Positions 47,546-58,248 of a stretch of DNA of 64,000 nucleotides are shown here, in pieces (within the stretch, counting starts at the first letter, position 1; every line of letters begins with the position of its first letter). The position numbers and the translations under genes were made by a program. The DNA comes from Chondrus crispus (taxonomy: Eukaryota; Rhodophyta; Florideophyceae; Gigartinales; Gigartinaceae): assembly GCF_000350225.1 (NCBI RefSeq), contig NW_005179078.1, positions 90,304 through 154,303 on the forward strand. The letters run 5' to 3'. Below the pieces are notes generated by a model that ran no database searches, was not told where the DNA came from, and saw only the letters and a program-made list of their open reading frames with translations.

Positions 47546-50130
47546 ATGTCGAATACACGGGCCGCCAAGAAACGTGCTATACCCGAAGCAGCCAATGCTT
47601 CACCAGGCTGTAAGAAGATGCGTCGCAACAGTTCGGAGGTTCGTCGCCGGCCAAACGTTTCTCCGCCCAAAAGAAGGGCTATTCTCTCGCAGTTGACCCC
47701 TCGAAACAGCCGTAGAAGATCCCCCCGTAACCGGGCGTTAGCCCGGAAGTCTCGGGGAGCGGCCGCTCCGGAATCCAACGCAACGCAGGGCGATGAGCGC
47801 CCAGTCACGACTGTGAGATCGTCAAGGCGGGTGCTTCATTTGCAGAATGAGGAAATGGTACCTAGACAAGCGCGAGTGCACCCAATTACCCCAGAAATCA
47901 CACCTTTCAAAAACCTGATTCCCCGTCCGGGGCAAGAGGATACATTAGAACCATCACCCCGACGTTCACCCAGAACAAAAACAGCGTTGCAAGAGCAGCC
48001 TGTTCGCAAAGTGCCAGAAATGATCATGGATTCAGACGATGAAGAAGATGAGGATTTGGCGGCTGAAGATGCTGAGAGAGAAGCAGAAATGGAGAGACGT
48101 GACCGCGAAGAAAAGGATAGATTCAGACTGATGGAACGACGCGCACGCATCTTGGAATCAGACGCCGAAAGTTTGTTTGAGGAAGAGGGTTCCACAGCTA
48201 TGGCTGAGCGCGGCGTAAGAGAGCTTAAGAAACATCTCCGGGCGGAATACTGTTCGGAAAGCGATGAAGGGGGAATTGCGGAAGTTCCTGGGACAAGCGG
48301 CAGCCGACATCAGCCTGGAGACGACCTGGATATCGATATAGAAAGCACGGAACAACCTCATGCATTGGGAGCGGTGACAACTACAAATTCCATTTTACAG
48401 TCCATGTTCCGAAAACTCGAGGGCGTGCTCAATGCAAGGCTCAATACGCTGACAAGCTGTCTTGTTGAAAGAATGGATAAGACAGACAAAAGATTTGATG
48501 AGGTGGGCACCCAGCTAGCAGATATTCATGCCATTGTGTCCAGAACAAACACGTCTAACAAATCCACAGACACCCCCCTCAGCCGATTTAACAAGCTTCT
48601 GGACAAACTCACTCCTTGTGATGGCCTTGTTGTCAACCGAGATGCTTGTCATCGAATTCTATGCAGCATCGTACCCTTCGAAGTTCTTCGGACAGCTCGT
48701 GATAACACCTTGGCCAAGGAACGGGTCTTGTTTCGTTTTTCAACTGCAGTACAGGTTTTGCTGTGCGGGGAAATCCAAGGGAGACAAGAAAGCAGTTCAG
48801 AGAGGGTATTGGCGGACGCCACAGTCGCTTCAAGAAGAATGTTGTCCTCAACTTCATATACAATGTGCAGCTGAACAGCTTTGGAATGTTTGCGGATGAC
48901 CGCGAGGAAGGGGGGGCCAGAGCAGATCAGAATGTTATGGCAGCCGACGCCGTTCGTGAAACTGCTGAAAATCCTGAGGGCCGCACTTGTAAAACGGACA
49001 CTCCCGTCGATTTCAGTTGCACCGGGAAAGCTGTGAGTTTGCGCCAACCAGACTGGCTGAAGAAAGGATTCGTCCTTGAAACCGACATCGAGCACGCCAG
49101 GTTGATGCAGGATTACAGTAAGTCTGAAGCCTCGAAACGTAGACTGAAGGATGTCGAAAGTGAAAGTGATTCTGGGGAAGAAGAGGATGGTGAATACACG
49201 CCCGGGCCCGGGAACATGCAAGCGCCAGAGAAAGTTGTGGTAAAGGAGGTTCCGACGACGCGGGACGTTGCCAGGCACGGAGCTTGAAAGATAGACAAGC
49301 TTATGGGCAAGCACTTGAACCAGTCCAGGAAGAAGTGCAAGTCAGCATTCCTCGAACAATTAGGTTTCCTGATGGTGCCATGTTCGGGATCTGGTGTGTC
49401 AGTTGATCAATCAAAGCTTACGGTTCGTTGGGGGTTCCCAGAAGTTGATGCTTCCAAGTCAAGGGGCGGCCGCCTTCAAGACATCAAAAACACAAAGACG
49501 AAGTCTTCCGGCAATATCAACCTTAATGAATACAATTCCAACCTTCTGAGTGAGCTGTACGGGAAGCGACAGGACATGATTCTTGTTGTTTCTCACGAGG
49601 TACAAGTGACTGAGGCCTTAGGTTCGTCTAAAAGAAAGAGAAACAGAACGAAAAAGAGAGTTATCAACAAAGCTATCAACGTTGTGGAGGCGGCTGCCAA
49701 GTTTTGCACGGAGTTTGCGCAAAGTTCCGATTCGGAAAGAAGTCCACTCTCATTCCTCCTTGGTCACAAAGATGCACTCCGCTGTATTCTCGGAATCGCC
49801 TTAGTCTTCAAAGACTTGACGTCTCAGTTTTTGGTGAAGAACTGTGAAAACGGTCGCGTCCGTGATATCAACAACATGGACACCAGAAGTATCAAATGTG
49901 GAAATTTGAGACTATCCGAGCTCATACCAGGTCGTTCATCACAGATCAGATCCCTTTCGGGGACAGTTCTCCGCATGAAGGATAATTTGTACTGCAAGCT
50001 AAACGTTGGGGCGAGTCCTCGCAATGATGGTACTGAAGCAGGTGTGAACGGTGTCGAAGGGAAGCGTACCAGGGACACATCAGCGCGAGAGATACAGCCT
50101 TCAGTGGATGGCGGTGTGTTCGCCATTTAG
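47546..50130 (+). pseudogene. Unknown basic/acidic protein, frame interrupted twice
   Basis: Reading frame 47546-48874 (442 codons) has a very basic N-terminus (about 100 residues rich in Arg/Ser/Pro), an acidic patch (MDSDDEEDEDL) with a Glu/Arg helix after it, and a coiled coil (SMFRKLEGVLNARLNTLTSCLVERMDKTDKRFDEV). Plausible sequence continues in another frame from about 48780 (RFKKNVVLNFIYNVQLNSFGMF) to a TGA at 49285-49287, then in that same frame from 49303 to 50130. Either one indel plus one stop, or unrecognised introns. No known family; the build (basic tail, acidic block, coiled coil) suits a DNA-binding accessory protein of a transposon. Contains GCGGCCGC at 47759 and 49467. Confidence 0.42.
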
Positions 50131-50178
50131 CATAGGTACAGTCAATGAATCTTTACTTCACTTTGGCCAAAGTGTTTA

Positions 50179-51009
50179 CTAGTAGTCATTGTCCATACTC
50201 GAGCGCCTGAATCTGGTCCTCTCTGGTTCCGGAGCAGTCCATTCCCTCTGCCGAGCTCGACCACGAAACGGAGAAACATCATGGTAACCGTATCCGTATA
50301 GAAGTTCATCGTTTGCTTCTATTCTCTGCCCTGTGCCATAGCCAATGCCTTCACGTTGATATCGTTCACGATTATCCCGTCCCCTACCAACCCACTCGTT
50401 CCGATCTCGCCAGTCCCCTTCATCTCGAACATAATGATGGCGGCCGCCCCTTTGTTCTCCTCTCCTGTCATCATTGTATCCATCATATCCGCTGTCCGTC
50501 CTCTGGGGTGTGTGTACTTGAGGTACATTGAACGGGCCATGGAACGGGGTTATACTCGGCCTATGGTGTAAATGTTTGGCGCGGACAGCCGACGGATGCC
50601 CAGTTGCCGTTCCATTAATGAAGCTGCGCAGCGATTCATTCTCCTGCTGCAGCCTGCCCACTTCTTGAGAGATCTGATCAACAGTTCTGGTCGTTTTGCT
50701 TGCTGTATCATACAGCAATGATACCAGCCCTCTAACAGTCAGACTACCGTGGAGGTCCCACTGCTTGGCAATGACGAGCGCGGGAAGGCCTTCCATTAAC
50801 GACAAATCCTGTGGATGAAGACTTAGGGTCATAGGCGAGGACCGCCTCTTCTCCATGCGCCGCTGCTGACGCGCAGCCAACCGAATCCTTCTCGATTTGA
50901 AAGAAAAATATCGCACTTCTCCTCCTGCCTTCCTCATATCCGCCTCTCCCGTTCCATGCAACGCGTGGAAGTACACGCAGTTAGATAGATGCGGATTTGT
51001 GCTCACCAT
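50179..51009 (-). CDS. Unknown Arg/Gly-rich protein
   Basis: ORF of 276 residues from ATG 51009. Helical core about 60-150 with a short coiled coil (VDQISQEVGRLQQENESLRSF); the C-terminal 110 residues are rich in Arg, Gly, Asp and Tyr (RGGRHHYVRDEGDWRDRNEW), typical of low-complexity nucleic-acid-binding tails. No family recognised. Convergent with the preceding ORF (48 bp) and nearly overlapping the transposase fragment that starts at 51014 on the other strand. Contains GCGGCCGC at 50442. Confidence 0.45.
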   Translation of the reverse strand: MVSTNPHLSNCVYFHALHGTGEADMRKAGGEVRYFSFKSRRIRLAARQQRRMEKRRSSPMTLSLHPQDLSLMEGLPALVIAKQWDLHGSLTVRGLVSLLYDTASKTTRTVDQISQEVGRLQQENESLRSFINGTATGHPSAVRAKHLHHRPSITPFHGPFNVPQVHTPQRTDSGYDGYNDDRRGEQRGGRHHYVRDEGDWRDRNEWVGRGRDNRERYQREGIGYGTGQRIEANDELLYGYGYHDVSPFRGRARQREWTAPEPERTRFRRSSMDNDY

Positions 51010-51013
51010 ATAG

Positions 51014-52063
51014 CATTCCAGATGTCGTGGCAGCTTATGCACAACTCATTTCGAGAACGACTATTATCGCTTCAAGCCAGAGCTCATCAAGCTTTGCAAG
51101 CTTGTCTTTCACTTACCTTTGCATATTCGCGGATGCGTGCTCGAGTCTGGCCCGCCGGTGGGCTACTCGCAATATGGTATGGAGAGGTATATTGGTTGGC
51201 AAGTTGGTAGACTTAATGCGAAAAACCTTGCCAGTGCCTCCCTGCACAAGAACGCGTTGTTTACAGAATCATTTAAGATCCGCTTCAAGGTGCCATTCGC
51301 CGGTACGTGTGGCAACTTTGCTGAGGTTGAAGGTCAGGGTGGGTTCGTACTGAAAGGCATGGGGTATAGGCGTCGCTTTGCGGGCGGCAATTCCGATGAC
51401 GACCGCCTGTATTTGTTGATGAGAAGCTACCTGACTAGGAAATATGACGGAATGACACCGTCCGAAGCAGATGGCATACTACACAGCATTTCGTATGCAA
51501 CATATTTTCCTCGCATGGAGTTCGTGTGTGCAACTGGAACGCAAACCGTTGGAACTAATATGCAAGTAAGTAGTTGGCACAGGGAAAGGGACCGGGATCG
51601 CGCGAATTGGTTTGTGGCCTGTGAAATGGAATCAGAAGCCGCCCAATTCGAAGTGTACTACGGTCGCGTTTTAAAGTTGATCTCGTTTGCCACAGTGGAG
51701 GATCATTCGGAGCGATGGCGGCATTGGCAGAAGAAGTATGCCACGGCTGTGATTGAATGGGTTTCGGGGTTGCAGACTGGGGCATATGGACAACTGTACA
51801 AGAATTGTAGCACTCAAAATGCCTATACTGCGAAGACACTCGAGGACGTCTCGATCATACGGCGGCTTGTGTCTGTAGTTAATCATGAAGTACCGACCAG
51901 TGCGCATAGACTATCGGATAATCGAAGCCGCTCATCGGCCCCACGCGGCCGCAAGCGCACTTATTTTTTGGACGATTGCCTACGGTCAGATCTCCTTCTG
52001 CAAGAAACTGCCGTCGGTGTTGATGGTATTAATCGGACACTGCGCGGTCGCGTCGGAAGTTAG
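51014..52063 (+). pseudogene. C-terminal fragment of a Tnp2/CMC-type transposase
   Basis: Open from just after a TAG at 51011. The segment FENDYYRFKPELIKLCKLVFHLPLHI continuing into ESGPPVGYSQYGMERYIGWQ and then RLNAKNLASASL follows the pattern (L-x2-H...GP...ER-x-x-G...R-N-x-x-x...S) of the region after the catalytic core in CACTA/Tnp2 and Plavaka-like transposases. The catalytic N-terminal part is missing. It is unlike the matching part of the transposase at 53.8 kb at first reading, so it may be from a different element. Contains GCGGCCGC at 51945. Confidence 0.5.
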
Positions 52064-52210
52064 CAACAGATTGGAAAGAGCTTGGAATTGTTGCGGGACG
52101 AAGTGCGGCAGATAGGGCTCCTGAAATTGGAAGCAGTGCATCCTTTTGGGCTCAAACTCGTTCATCTCGTCCACAATGGTATGGAAGACGTATGCCGCGT
52201 CCACGTGAAG

Positions 52211-53133
52211 TCAAAGGTCAAACGAGCCGTTCATGTTACGCAGGGCCTCGAGCAAAGGCCCTTTGCCGCCAAGCAGCTCGCGGCGCATGGCGGCGGTGGC
52301 TTCTGCGTCGAGCCGGAGATGTGCTTGTGGACTGTGGAGGTGCACGACCTCCACTAGACGCGCCGCAAACCCCGGCAGCGAGCACTTGCCGCCCACTAGC
52401 ACTACGCACCGCGCCAGCCGCGCGCGCGTGTACAAGTCGCAGCACGAGGGCAGCGCGCGCAGCACGGCCGCGGCGACGTTGCACTCGTCTGTAGAAGAGA
52501 GGAGAGAAAGAGAGAGATAGATAGACAAAGACACACAGGACGCGGAGGTCAGCACTCACGCGGCGGAACGCACAGCTCGGGGCGGATCAAAGAAAGAGTG
52601 GGCAAGTTTTCGTACCGTCATGTGGGTCGAAAAGCACGTCACACGGGCAGGTGGAGACTCTGAGGGCGTCTCGGGGTGGGGCGGACGGCGAGCGGTGCGA
52701 GTGCTCGGTCGCGGGCGCGCTCTGCGACGTGCATGAAGCCAACGGGGGCGAGGGTGAGGGTGTCAGGGTGGACCAGGATGCGCGTGGAGGCCCACCCGAC
52801 GTCGAGGACGAGCGGGGCGGGGCACACGACGGCGGCCATGGCGGCGGCGAGAGGGGAGACGAAGGCAAGGCGCGCACACGGGAGGAGACTGCCGAGCGCG
52901 CGCTCGAGCGGGGCGCGCGCCGCGGCGGGGAGGCGCAGTGCCGGCTCGACGACGACGACCGACAGGTGCGCGCAGGCCGACGGCGGCAGCGCCAAGCGCG
53001 CCGACAGCACGAGCGCCAGCGCGCACGCGAACGCGTGCGGCGGCTGCAGCTCAAACGCCGGCACCGACAGCGGCAGCGCGGACACCAGGCCGACGCGGTG
53101 CAGCCGCGATTCGGGCGCGAAGACGAGCGCCAT
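52211..53133 (-). CDS. Divergent actin-related protein, Arp10/Arp11-like
   Basis: First exon from ATG 53133: LSVVVVEPALRLPAAARAPLERAL, then VSPLAAAMAAV and LVLDVGWASTRILVH, matching the actin-fold region around phosphate-binding loop 2. The next exon begins after TTCTACAG (acceptor at about 52491): DECNVAAAVLRALPSCCDLYTRARLARCVVLVGGKCSLPGFAARL, the SI...ILRSLxxCPxDxRxxLxxNIVLxGGxxMLPGF block of Arp10/11. The donor could be GTACGA at about 52619 (giving FDPHDDECNV), but a frame change near 52660-52700 is unexplained, so the exon structure is uncertain. The usual C-terminal 100 residues are not found. GC-rich like the host genes at 1-13 kb, hence a host gene stranded among transposons. Confidence 0.55.
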
Positions 53134-53797
53134 CGGGGGGAGGAGGGAGGGGGCGGGGCGGCCGGGGGTGAAGAAGAACGGTGCAGATGTATGCTATTAT
53201 TATTGACGAAGTGGGCATCAAGGGGCGTGCAAAGTGCGTACTGTAGACGAACACGCAGCAACTGTAAAGCGACATTTTTGGGTGCATACAGAAGGCGGTA
53301 TGTGCTGTGATATGGCCATTTGAAACGGAGATATTTAAGATGTGGAGGGGGGTAAAAGGGAGTTTCGTGTGATTGTACCGTTGGTGCATGGTGAGTGTAA
53401 GGTACTCACAATATTCTCCATCTGATCTCATTTTAATCGCTGCTCACGATTTAATGTTGAACCTGTATGCAGGTCACAGTGTTATGAGCGCAAAAATGTG
53501 AAATGCATATCACGCTGTACATACCCTAACGTGAACTAAAAAAATCAAATTTTGCAAAATGGGACGCTCACAATAGAAGCATTTTGCCATCACATTTTTT
53601 TCAATAAATTCTCGTAGGGCTGTCGGATAGACACTAGCAGACCGCCACTTGTAATGTAATTATTTGGTGTGCAAAATCTAAACAGCCAGGCCTGGGGACC
53701 CCTGCGCACTGTTCCTTCAACAACATCCTACACTCTCACTTCTTCCAACACCATAATCCACACGAAAATATCGGACGACAGCACCACCGTTCCTCAT
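53134..53797. other. Gap between the actin-related gene and the transposase
   Basis: AT-rich from about 53200; no ORF believed. Probably holds the promoter of the actin-related gene and the left end of the DNA transposon, but I could not identify a terminal inverted repeat. Confidence 0.35.
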
Positions 53798-55254
53798 ATG
53801 TCAGGTCGAAGAAAGAGACGTCGTACGATGGGCACTACTTGGATGGACAACGTCCCTAACTTGCCAGACCTGGCAGCCCTGTTCCATGACGTTCATACAC
53901 GACCAGGATGCGATCTCGATGGGGATGCAGATGCGGCCGCACTTATGGAAGCAGAAGAAACCCCAGCTCTCGAGCTTCCGGAAACTGGCGAAGCGGCTGA
54001 TATTTTGGGAGTGTTGAATGGGCACGCTTCGTCGAACAATCAGACTGGAAATCATGGTACTAGATCGAAGATAAAGGGCTCGGAACATCGAGAAACGGTT
54101 GTCGTCGAAGAAGGAATAGATCTTGTCGACTATGATGAAGGCCACTTCCCAGAACTTGGCGACTCGGAACAATTCGCTCCCGAGAGCGATCCAAACGGTG
54201 TTTTAGTGGGAAATGACAATATCATTATTCCAAGTATTTATCAAGAGAGCTGTGAGGGGATGGAGTGCCTTCCGAGTTTATCAAGTGACGATCCCGAAAT
54301 GGGACGCAGGCTGGACAGCCAGAAAGTTTTGCGATTATTTCTATCGTCTCGGAAGCTTTTCGAACCATGGTACAACCTTTTGGGCTTCGTAATAGTTTGC
54401 GGTAGCGTCCGCTATACGGTCAAACAGTATAACCTCCTGAGAGATATACTGTCTTGGATTTCTCCTTCTATTAAGTTCCCATCTTATTCCACCGTGCAGA
54501 GGACTCTCTTTCCGCATGCTTTGAAGTATCTTTTTCCCAAGAGTGACCTCAAGTACTTTGTCGTCCGACGAAAGAAGAAGGCATTCAACCGAACGTCATT
54601 GGTTGAAAATTTGGGGGGTAACGAGGAGACCGCATCGCAATATTCGAACGGGTCTAAAACTCCTGTTCGTATCGTTCCACCAAGTGAATGGGCGAAAGTG
54701 GACATCATGATGGCTCCGTTCTTCAACTCAATGTATCCGAAATCCAGTCGATGGCATGGTGGTGTGGCGGACGCAGAATGCATAGAAAGCTCGAAGCTGG
54801 TTGCAGAGCGGCAGATAATATCGGAAGCTACGACAGCACTTTACGTCCACAATGGTTCATGTACTGTGCAGGCGTTCCCGGGTGCCGTGATTCGACTGGA
54901 ACTGTCAGAACTGCTTCCATCACGTTTGTCACTTGACGTGCGCAAGCTGGGCTATCGTGTTCATGACAACGCAGAGAATAACTTTGTAATGAAGTGTATA
55001 ATTTCAGCCGTGTGGTGCGTGGGAAGTGAGGGAAATGTTACAAGAAGCGCCAACATGGCGATGAAGGTTCTCCGTGGCGTGGAGAATTGCCTGGCCAGGC
55101 AGTTTTGTACAGCACCGCCATTGGAAAAGTATAATAGATCTGTGAGGCGTAGAGATGGAGGGATAGATTTTGAAGCAAGGGCTCGTTCTTCGAAGAAGGT
55201 GTTGCCTGGGGATATTTGTACCCTCCTTCGACCTACAGAAAGTGAAGTATTGGC

Positions 55255-55388
55255 TGTGGTTCCATCCAGACAGGTCAGCACAGTAGATAAGGCACAGCCA
55301 CATAAGGCACCACAACTCAGCACATAAAGTCACCGCCGGCCGCCGTCCCCCCAGGGGTGAGAGGGCCATCGGTGTTCATGGCATCACA
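55255..55388 (+). repeat. Copia-3 5' LTR (134 bp)
   Basis: Identical, as far as I compared, to 59801-59934. Confidence 0.95.
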
Positions 55389-55554
55389 GGTTATGGGCCT
55401 CACGACTAACCACTGACATCGATCCGTCCAACATCCACCCTCGCCACCGGGACGAAAAAACAACGCGAACGACGACGAGCAGCGCTGACAGAAAACCGCA
55501 CCACTAACGCGACAACTAACCCGCCTCGTTCTCACAACGCACGCAGATCTCGAC

Positions 55555-58248
55555 ATGAGTCAAACCGTGCGCCACCCCCAGGGACAACTCCCCAAGCTAT
55601 CGACCACCAACTTCCCATTTTGGTACGATGCACTTGAGATCTATGCACGCACCATCGATGCGCAACCCCATCTCATCAACGCAAGACAAGCAGAAGCAGA
55701 CCCCGCCGAAGAAACGCAACAGCAACAAAAAAGCGATCTGCTTCGCCAAGCCATCATGCAAAGCATGAGTGACGAGATCATCAGACTCGTCCCACCACAC
55801 ATCCTACGATACGACCCTCATACCATTTGTGGTATAATCAGACAAAATGTAGACAGTTCATCCATCGAGAACCACGAGATCCTGGACGCCGAGGCAAGAA
55901 ACGAAACATATCGTCCGAACCAAGAGCTTACAGAATACATCCATAAGCACCAAGACATCCGACACCGCATGAAAATATCCGGCTATCCGAACATCGACTC
56001 GGAAAGGACAACAGTGCGGTACATGATCCATGGACTGTCCCAACACCCAGAAATGCACACAGTAGCCATCATGATGGCGACACACCCACCCAACACGATC
56101 AGAGAATTCACAAACACCATTCAACAAGCACAGCTCATACAAGCACGAGCACCGCCAGCACAGAGCCCTGACAGCTACAAATCTACACGGACAACGTACA
56201 CACGCCAGCCCCGTAGATACCCCCGACCGCGCAAAGCGACAACAGCCCCAACACAATATGAAAAACCAAAAGGGCACGACGGCAAATGGTGCAACATACA
56301 CGGCAGCATAACGCACAACACGGCAGACTGCCAAACACGTAGACCACGCCGATACCAAACGAACACCAGCGCATACCAGGCCACAGCAAACACAGACCAC
56401 GCAGACAGCGACATACACGAGTTGTATGAACGACTCCAATTCCTGGAAGGTGAACTCGCTGATCAACACGAGAAGCACGACGGTAAGCACCGATACATAT
56501 TAGACTCCGGAGCTCATCCTACGCACACCGCAAAACCCCATGCGACAATGCGAACGAGCAACGGGACACTAACACAGACCGCGAGCGGGCACAAAACCCG
56601 CATCACTCACACTGGAAAAATACAGATACGGCAGAAGAATAACGAGATCACCATCAACGCCGTACATGCGCCACAGATCAAGCACAATCTGTTATCAGTC
56701 CACGATCTAACAGCATTCGGCGACGTCACCTTCACAAGGACACACGCATGGCTACACAAGCCAACCAAGCTACCAGCAGCCACGCTGTCGGCGACATACA
56801 GACAAGGTCAATACCAACTTGTGACCGAACCACAAACAGCACAAGCCAATGGAGCACGCACATATACTCGTAAAACCATCACCAAAAAAATCCAACGACC
56901 CAAACCTCAACCCAGACGAGCCACCACGAAGGAGACACAACCACGAAAACCCCACGACTTCCTCCCCTTCGCAGCACGGCCCGCACCAACCCCCACCCTC
57001 AGCACAGCAGTTGCACCACGACAACAGCCAGCCAAACGAACTGCGCAGCAACAAATGCTCCACGAATGGCACCTAAAATTGGGGCATGCCCACCCTAAAA
57101 CGATATCAATCATGTCCAAGCATGGACTCCTCCCTGCAATGCCGAAAGGCCTCACAGACCACAGCGCAAAAATTACGTGCAGCGGCTGTATACATGGGAA
57201 AACAGCTACACGACCACACGCACGCACCCAACACGCAGCACACTCAGGAGACAGCATTTCGTCGGATGTCTGCGGCCCCATTAAGCCAACATCCAGACAC
57301 AACGCACGGTACTTCCTCACCATGATAGACACGGCAAGCAGATACGTATGGGTCTACTGCATACCAAACAGAGCCCAAGTACCCAGCACAGTGATAGAAG
57401 CCGTCGACCACATAGCATCACAGCACAGAAACTACCCGCGACTGCTGGTGACGGACAACGCAAAGGAGTACATTGCAAAAGCCCTCCAAGAGAAACTCCG
57501 ACAACGAGGTATAGAGTTCAGACCAACAACTCCATATACCCCACAGGAGAACGCCATGGCCGAAAGGATCAATAGAACACTCATGGACAAGGTCAGAGCA
57601 ACGCTACAGCACAGCCAGCTCGATGACACGCACTGGCAAGACGCACTCGAGGACGCAGTCTTTAAATATAACCTCACGTATCATCACGGACTCAAGGGCA
57701 TCCCACACACAGCGTGGTACGGTGAACCACCACAAATCAAGAAACTGTTCACCTTCGGGCAAATTGGTTACGTACCCATACTAAAACCAAACAGACCCAA
57801 ACTCGACACACGGGCAACTCCCGTCAGATATATGTACGGCCTGGACCACACACACGTCTGCATCCAAAACATTGCCACAAGGCAATACCAGAAAATTCGT
57901 GCAGTAGACCTGAAGCCGTACTACAAACAGCAGGACCCATGCCACTCGGTCAACGCAGTGTTTCACACCACGGCAACAAGGAGGAGCCAAAGAAAAACAC
58001 AGGCAACTCCCAAGGCGAACAAACGCACAAAGACGACAACCAAGCGTCAAAGAAAAATACGACGCAGCCCAAAGAAGGTCAAAAACACGCAGACCAAAGC
58101 GAAGAGGAAGCGAAAAATCACTCGCATCCCAACCGCAGTCTGCAGCACCACACCGCCGCCGAAAACACTCAGCCAGGCACGACGCTACCCAGACGCAAAA
58201 AAAGGGGACAAGCACACGATGCGGAACTGGACCAGCTCGATGCAATGA
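55555..58248 (+). CDS. Copia-3 gag-protease-integrase ORF
   Basis: 897 residues. Gag begins MSQTVRHPQGQLPKLSTTNF; nucleocapsid-like CNIHGSITHNTADC is the C-x2-H-x4-H-x4-C variant usual in Copia gag. Protease RYILDSGAHPTHT; integrase zinc domain HLKLGHAHPKT...CSGCIHGK; catalytic core with Asp in SSDVCGPIKP, Asp in LLVTDNAKEYI and Glu in PYTPQENAMAERINRTL. The tail is very Lys/Thr-rich. The ORF overlaps the next one by 310 nt, which lies in the -1 frame. Confidence 0.95.
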   Translation: MSQTVRHPQGQLPKLSTTNFPFWYDALEIYARTIDAQPHLINARQAEADPAEETQQQQKSDLLRQAIMQSMSDEIIRLVPPHILRYDPHTICGIIRQNVDSSSIENHEILDAEARNETYRPNQELTEYIHKHQDIRHRMKISGYPNIDSERTTVRYMIHGLSQHPEMHTVAIMMATHPPNTIREFTNTIQQAQLIQARAPPAQSPDSYKSTRTTYTRQPRRYPRPRKATTAPTQYEKPKGHDGKWCNIHGSITHNTADCQTRRPRRYQTNTSAYQATANTDHADSDIHELYERLQFLEGELADQHEKHDGKHRYILDSGAHPTHTAKPHATMRTSNGTLTQTASGHKTRITHTGKIQIRQKNNEITINAVHAPQIKHNLLSVHDLTAFGDVTFTRTHAWLHKPTKLPAATLSATYRQGQYQLVTEPQTAQANGARTYTRKTITKKIQRPKPQPRRATTKETQPRKPHDFLPFAARPAPTPTLSTAVAPRQQPAKRTAQQQMLHEWHLKLGHAHPKTISIMSKHGLLPAMPKGLTDHSAKITCSGCIHGKTATRPHARTQHAAHSGDSISSDVCGPIKPTSRHNARYFLTMIDTASRYVWVYCIPNRAQVPSTVIEAVDHIASQHRNYPRLLVTDNAKEYIAKALQEKLRQRGIEFRPTTPYTPQENAMAERINRTLMDKVRATLQHSQLDDTHWQDALEDAVFKYNLTYHHGLKGIPHTAWYGEPPQIKKLFTFGQIGYVPILKPNRPKLDTRATPVRYMYGLDHTHVCIQNIATRQYQKIRAVDLKPYYKQQDPCHSVNAVFHTTATRRSQRKTQATPKANKRTKTTTKRQRKIRRSPKKVKNTQTKAKRKRKITRIPTAVCSTTPPPKTLSQARRYPDAKKGDKHTMRNWTSSMQ

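Noticed and set aside
51986..52204. Minus-strand 72-codon ORF as the missing C-terminus of the actin-related gene
   Set aside because: No actin-family features, and it is antisense to the end of the transposase fragment.
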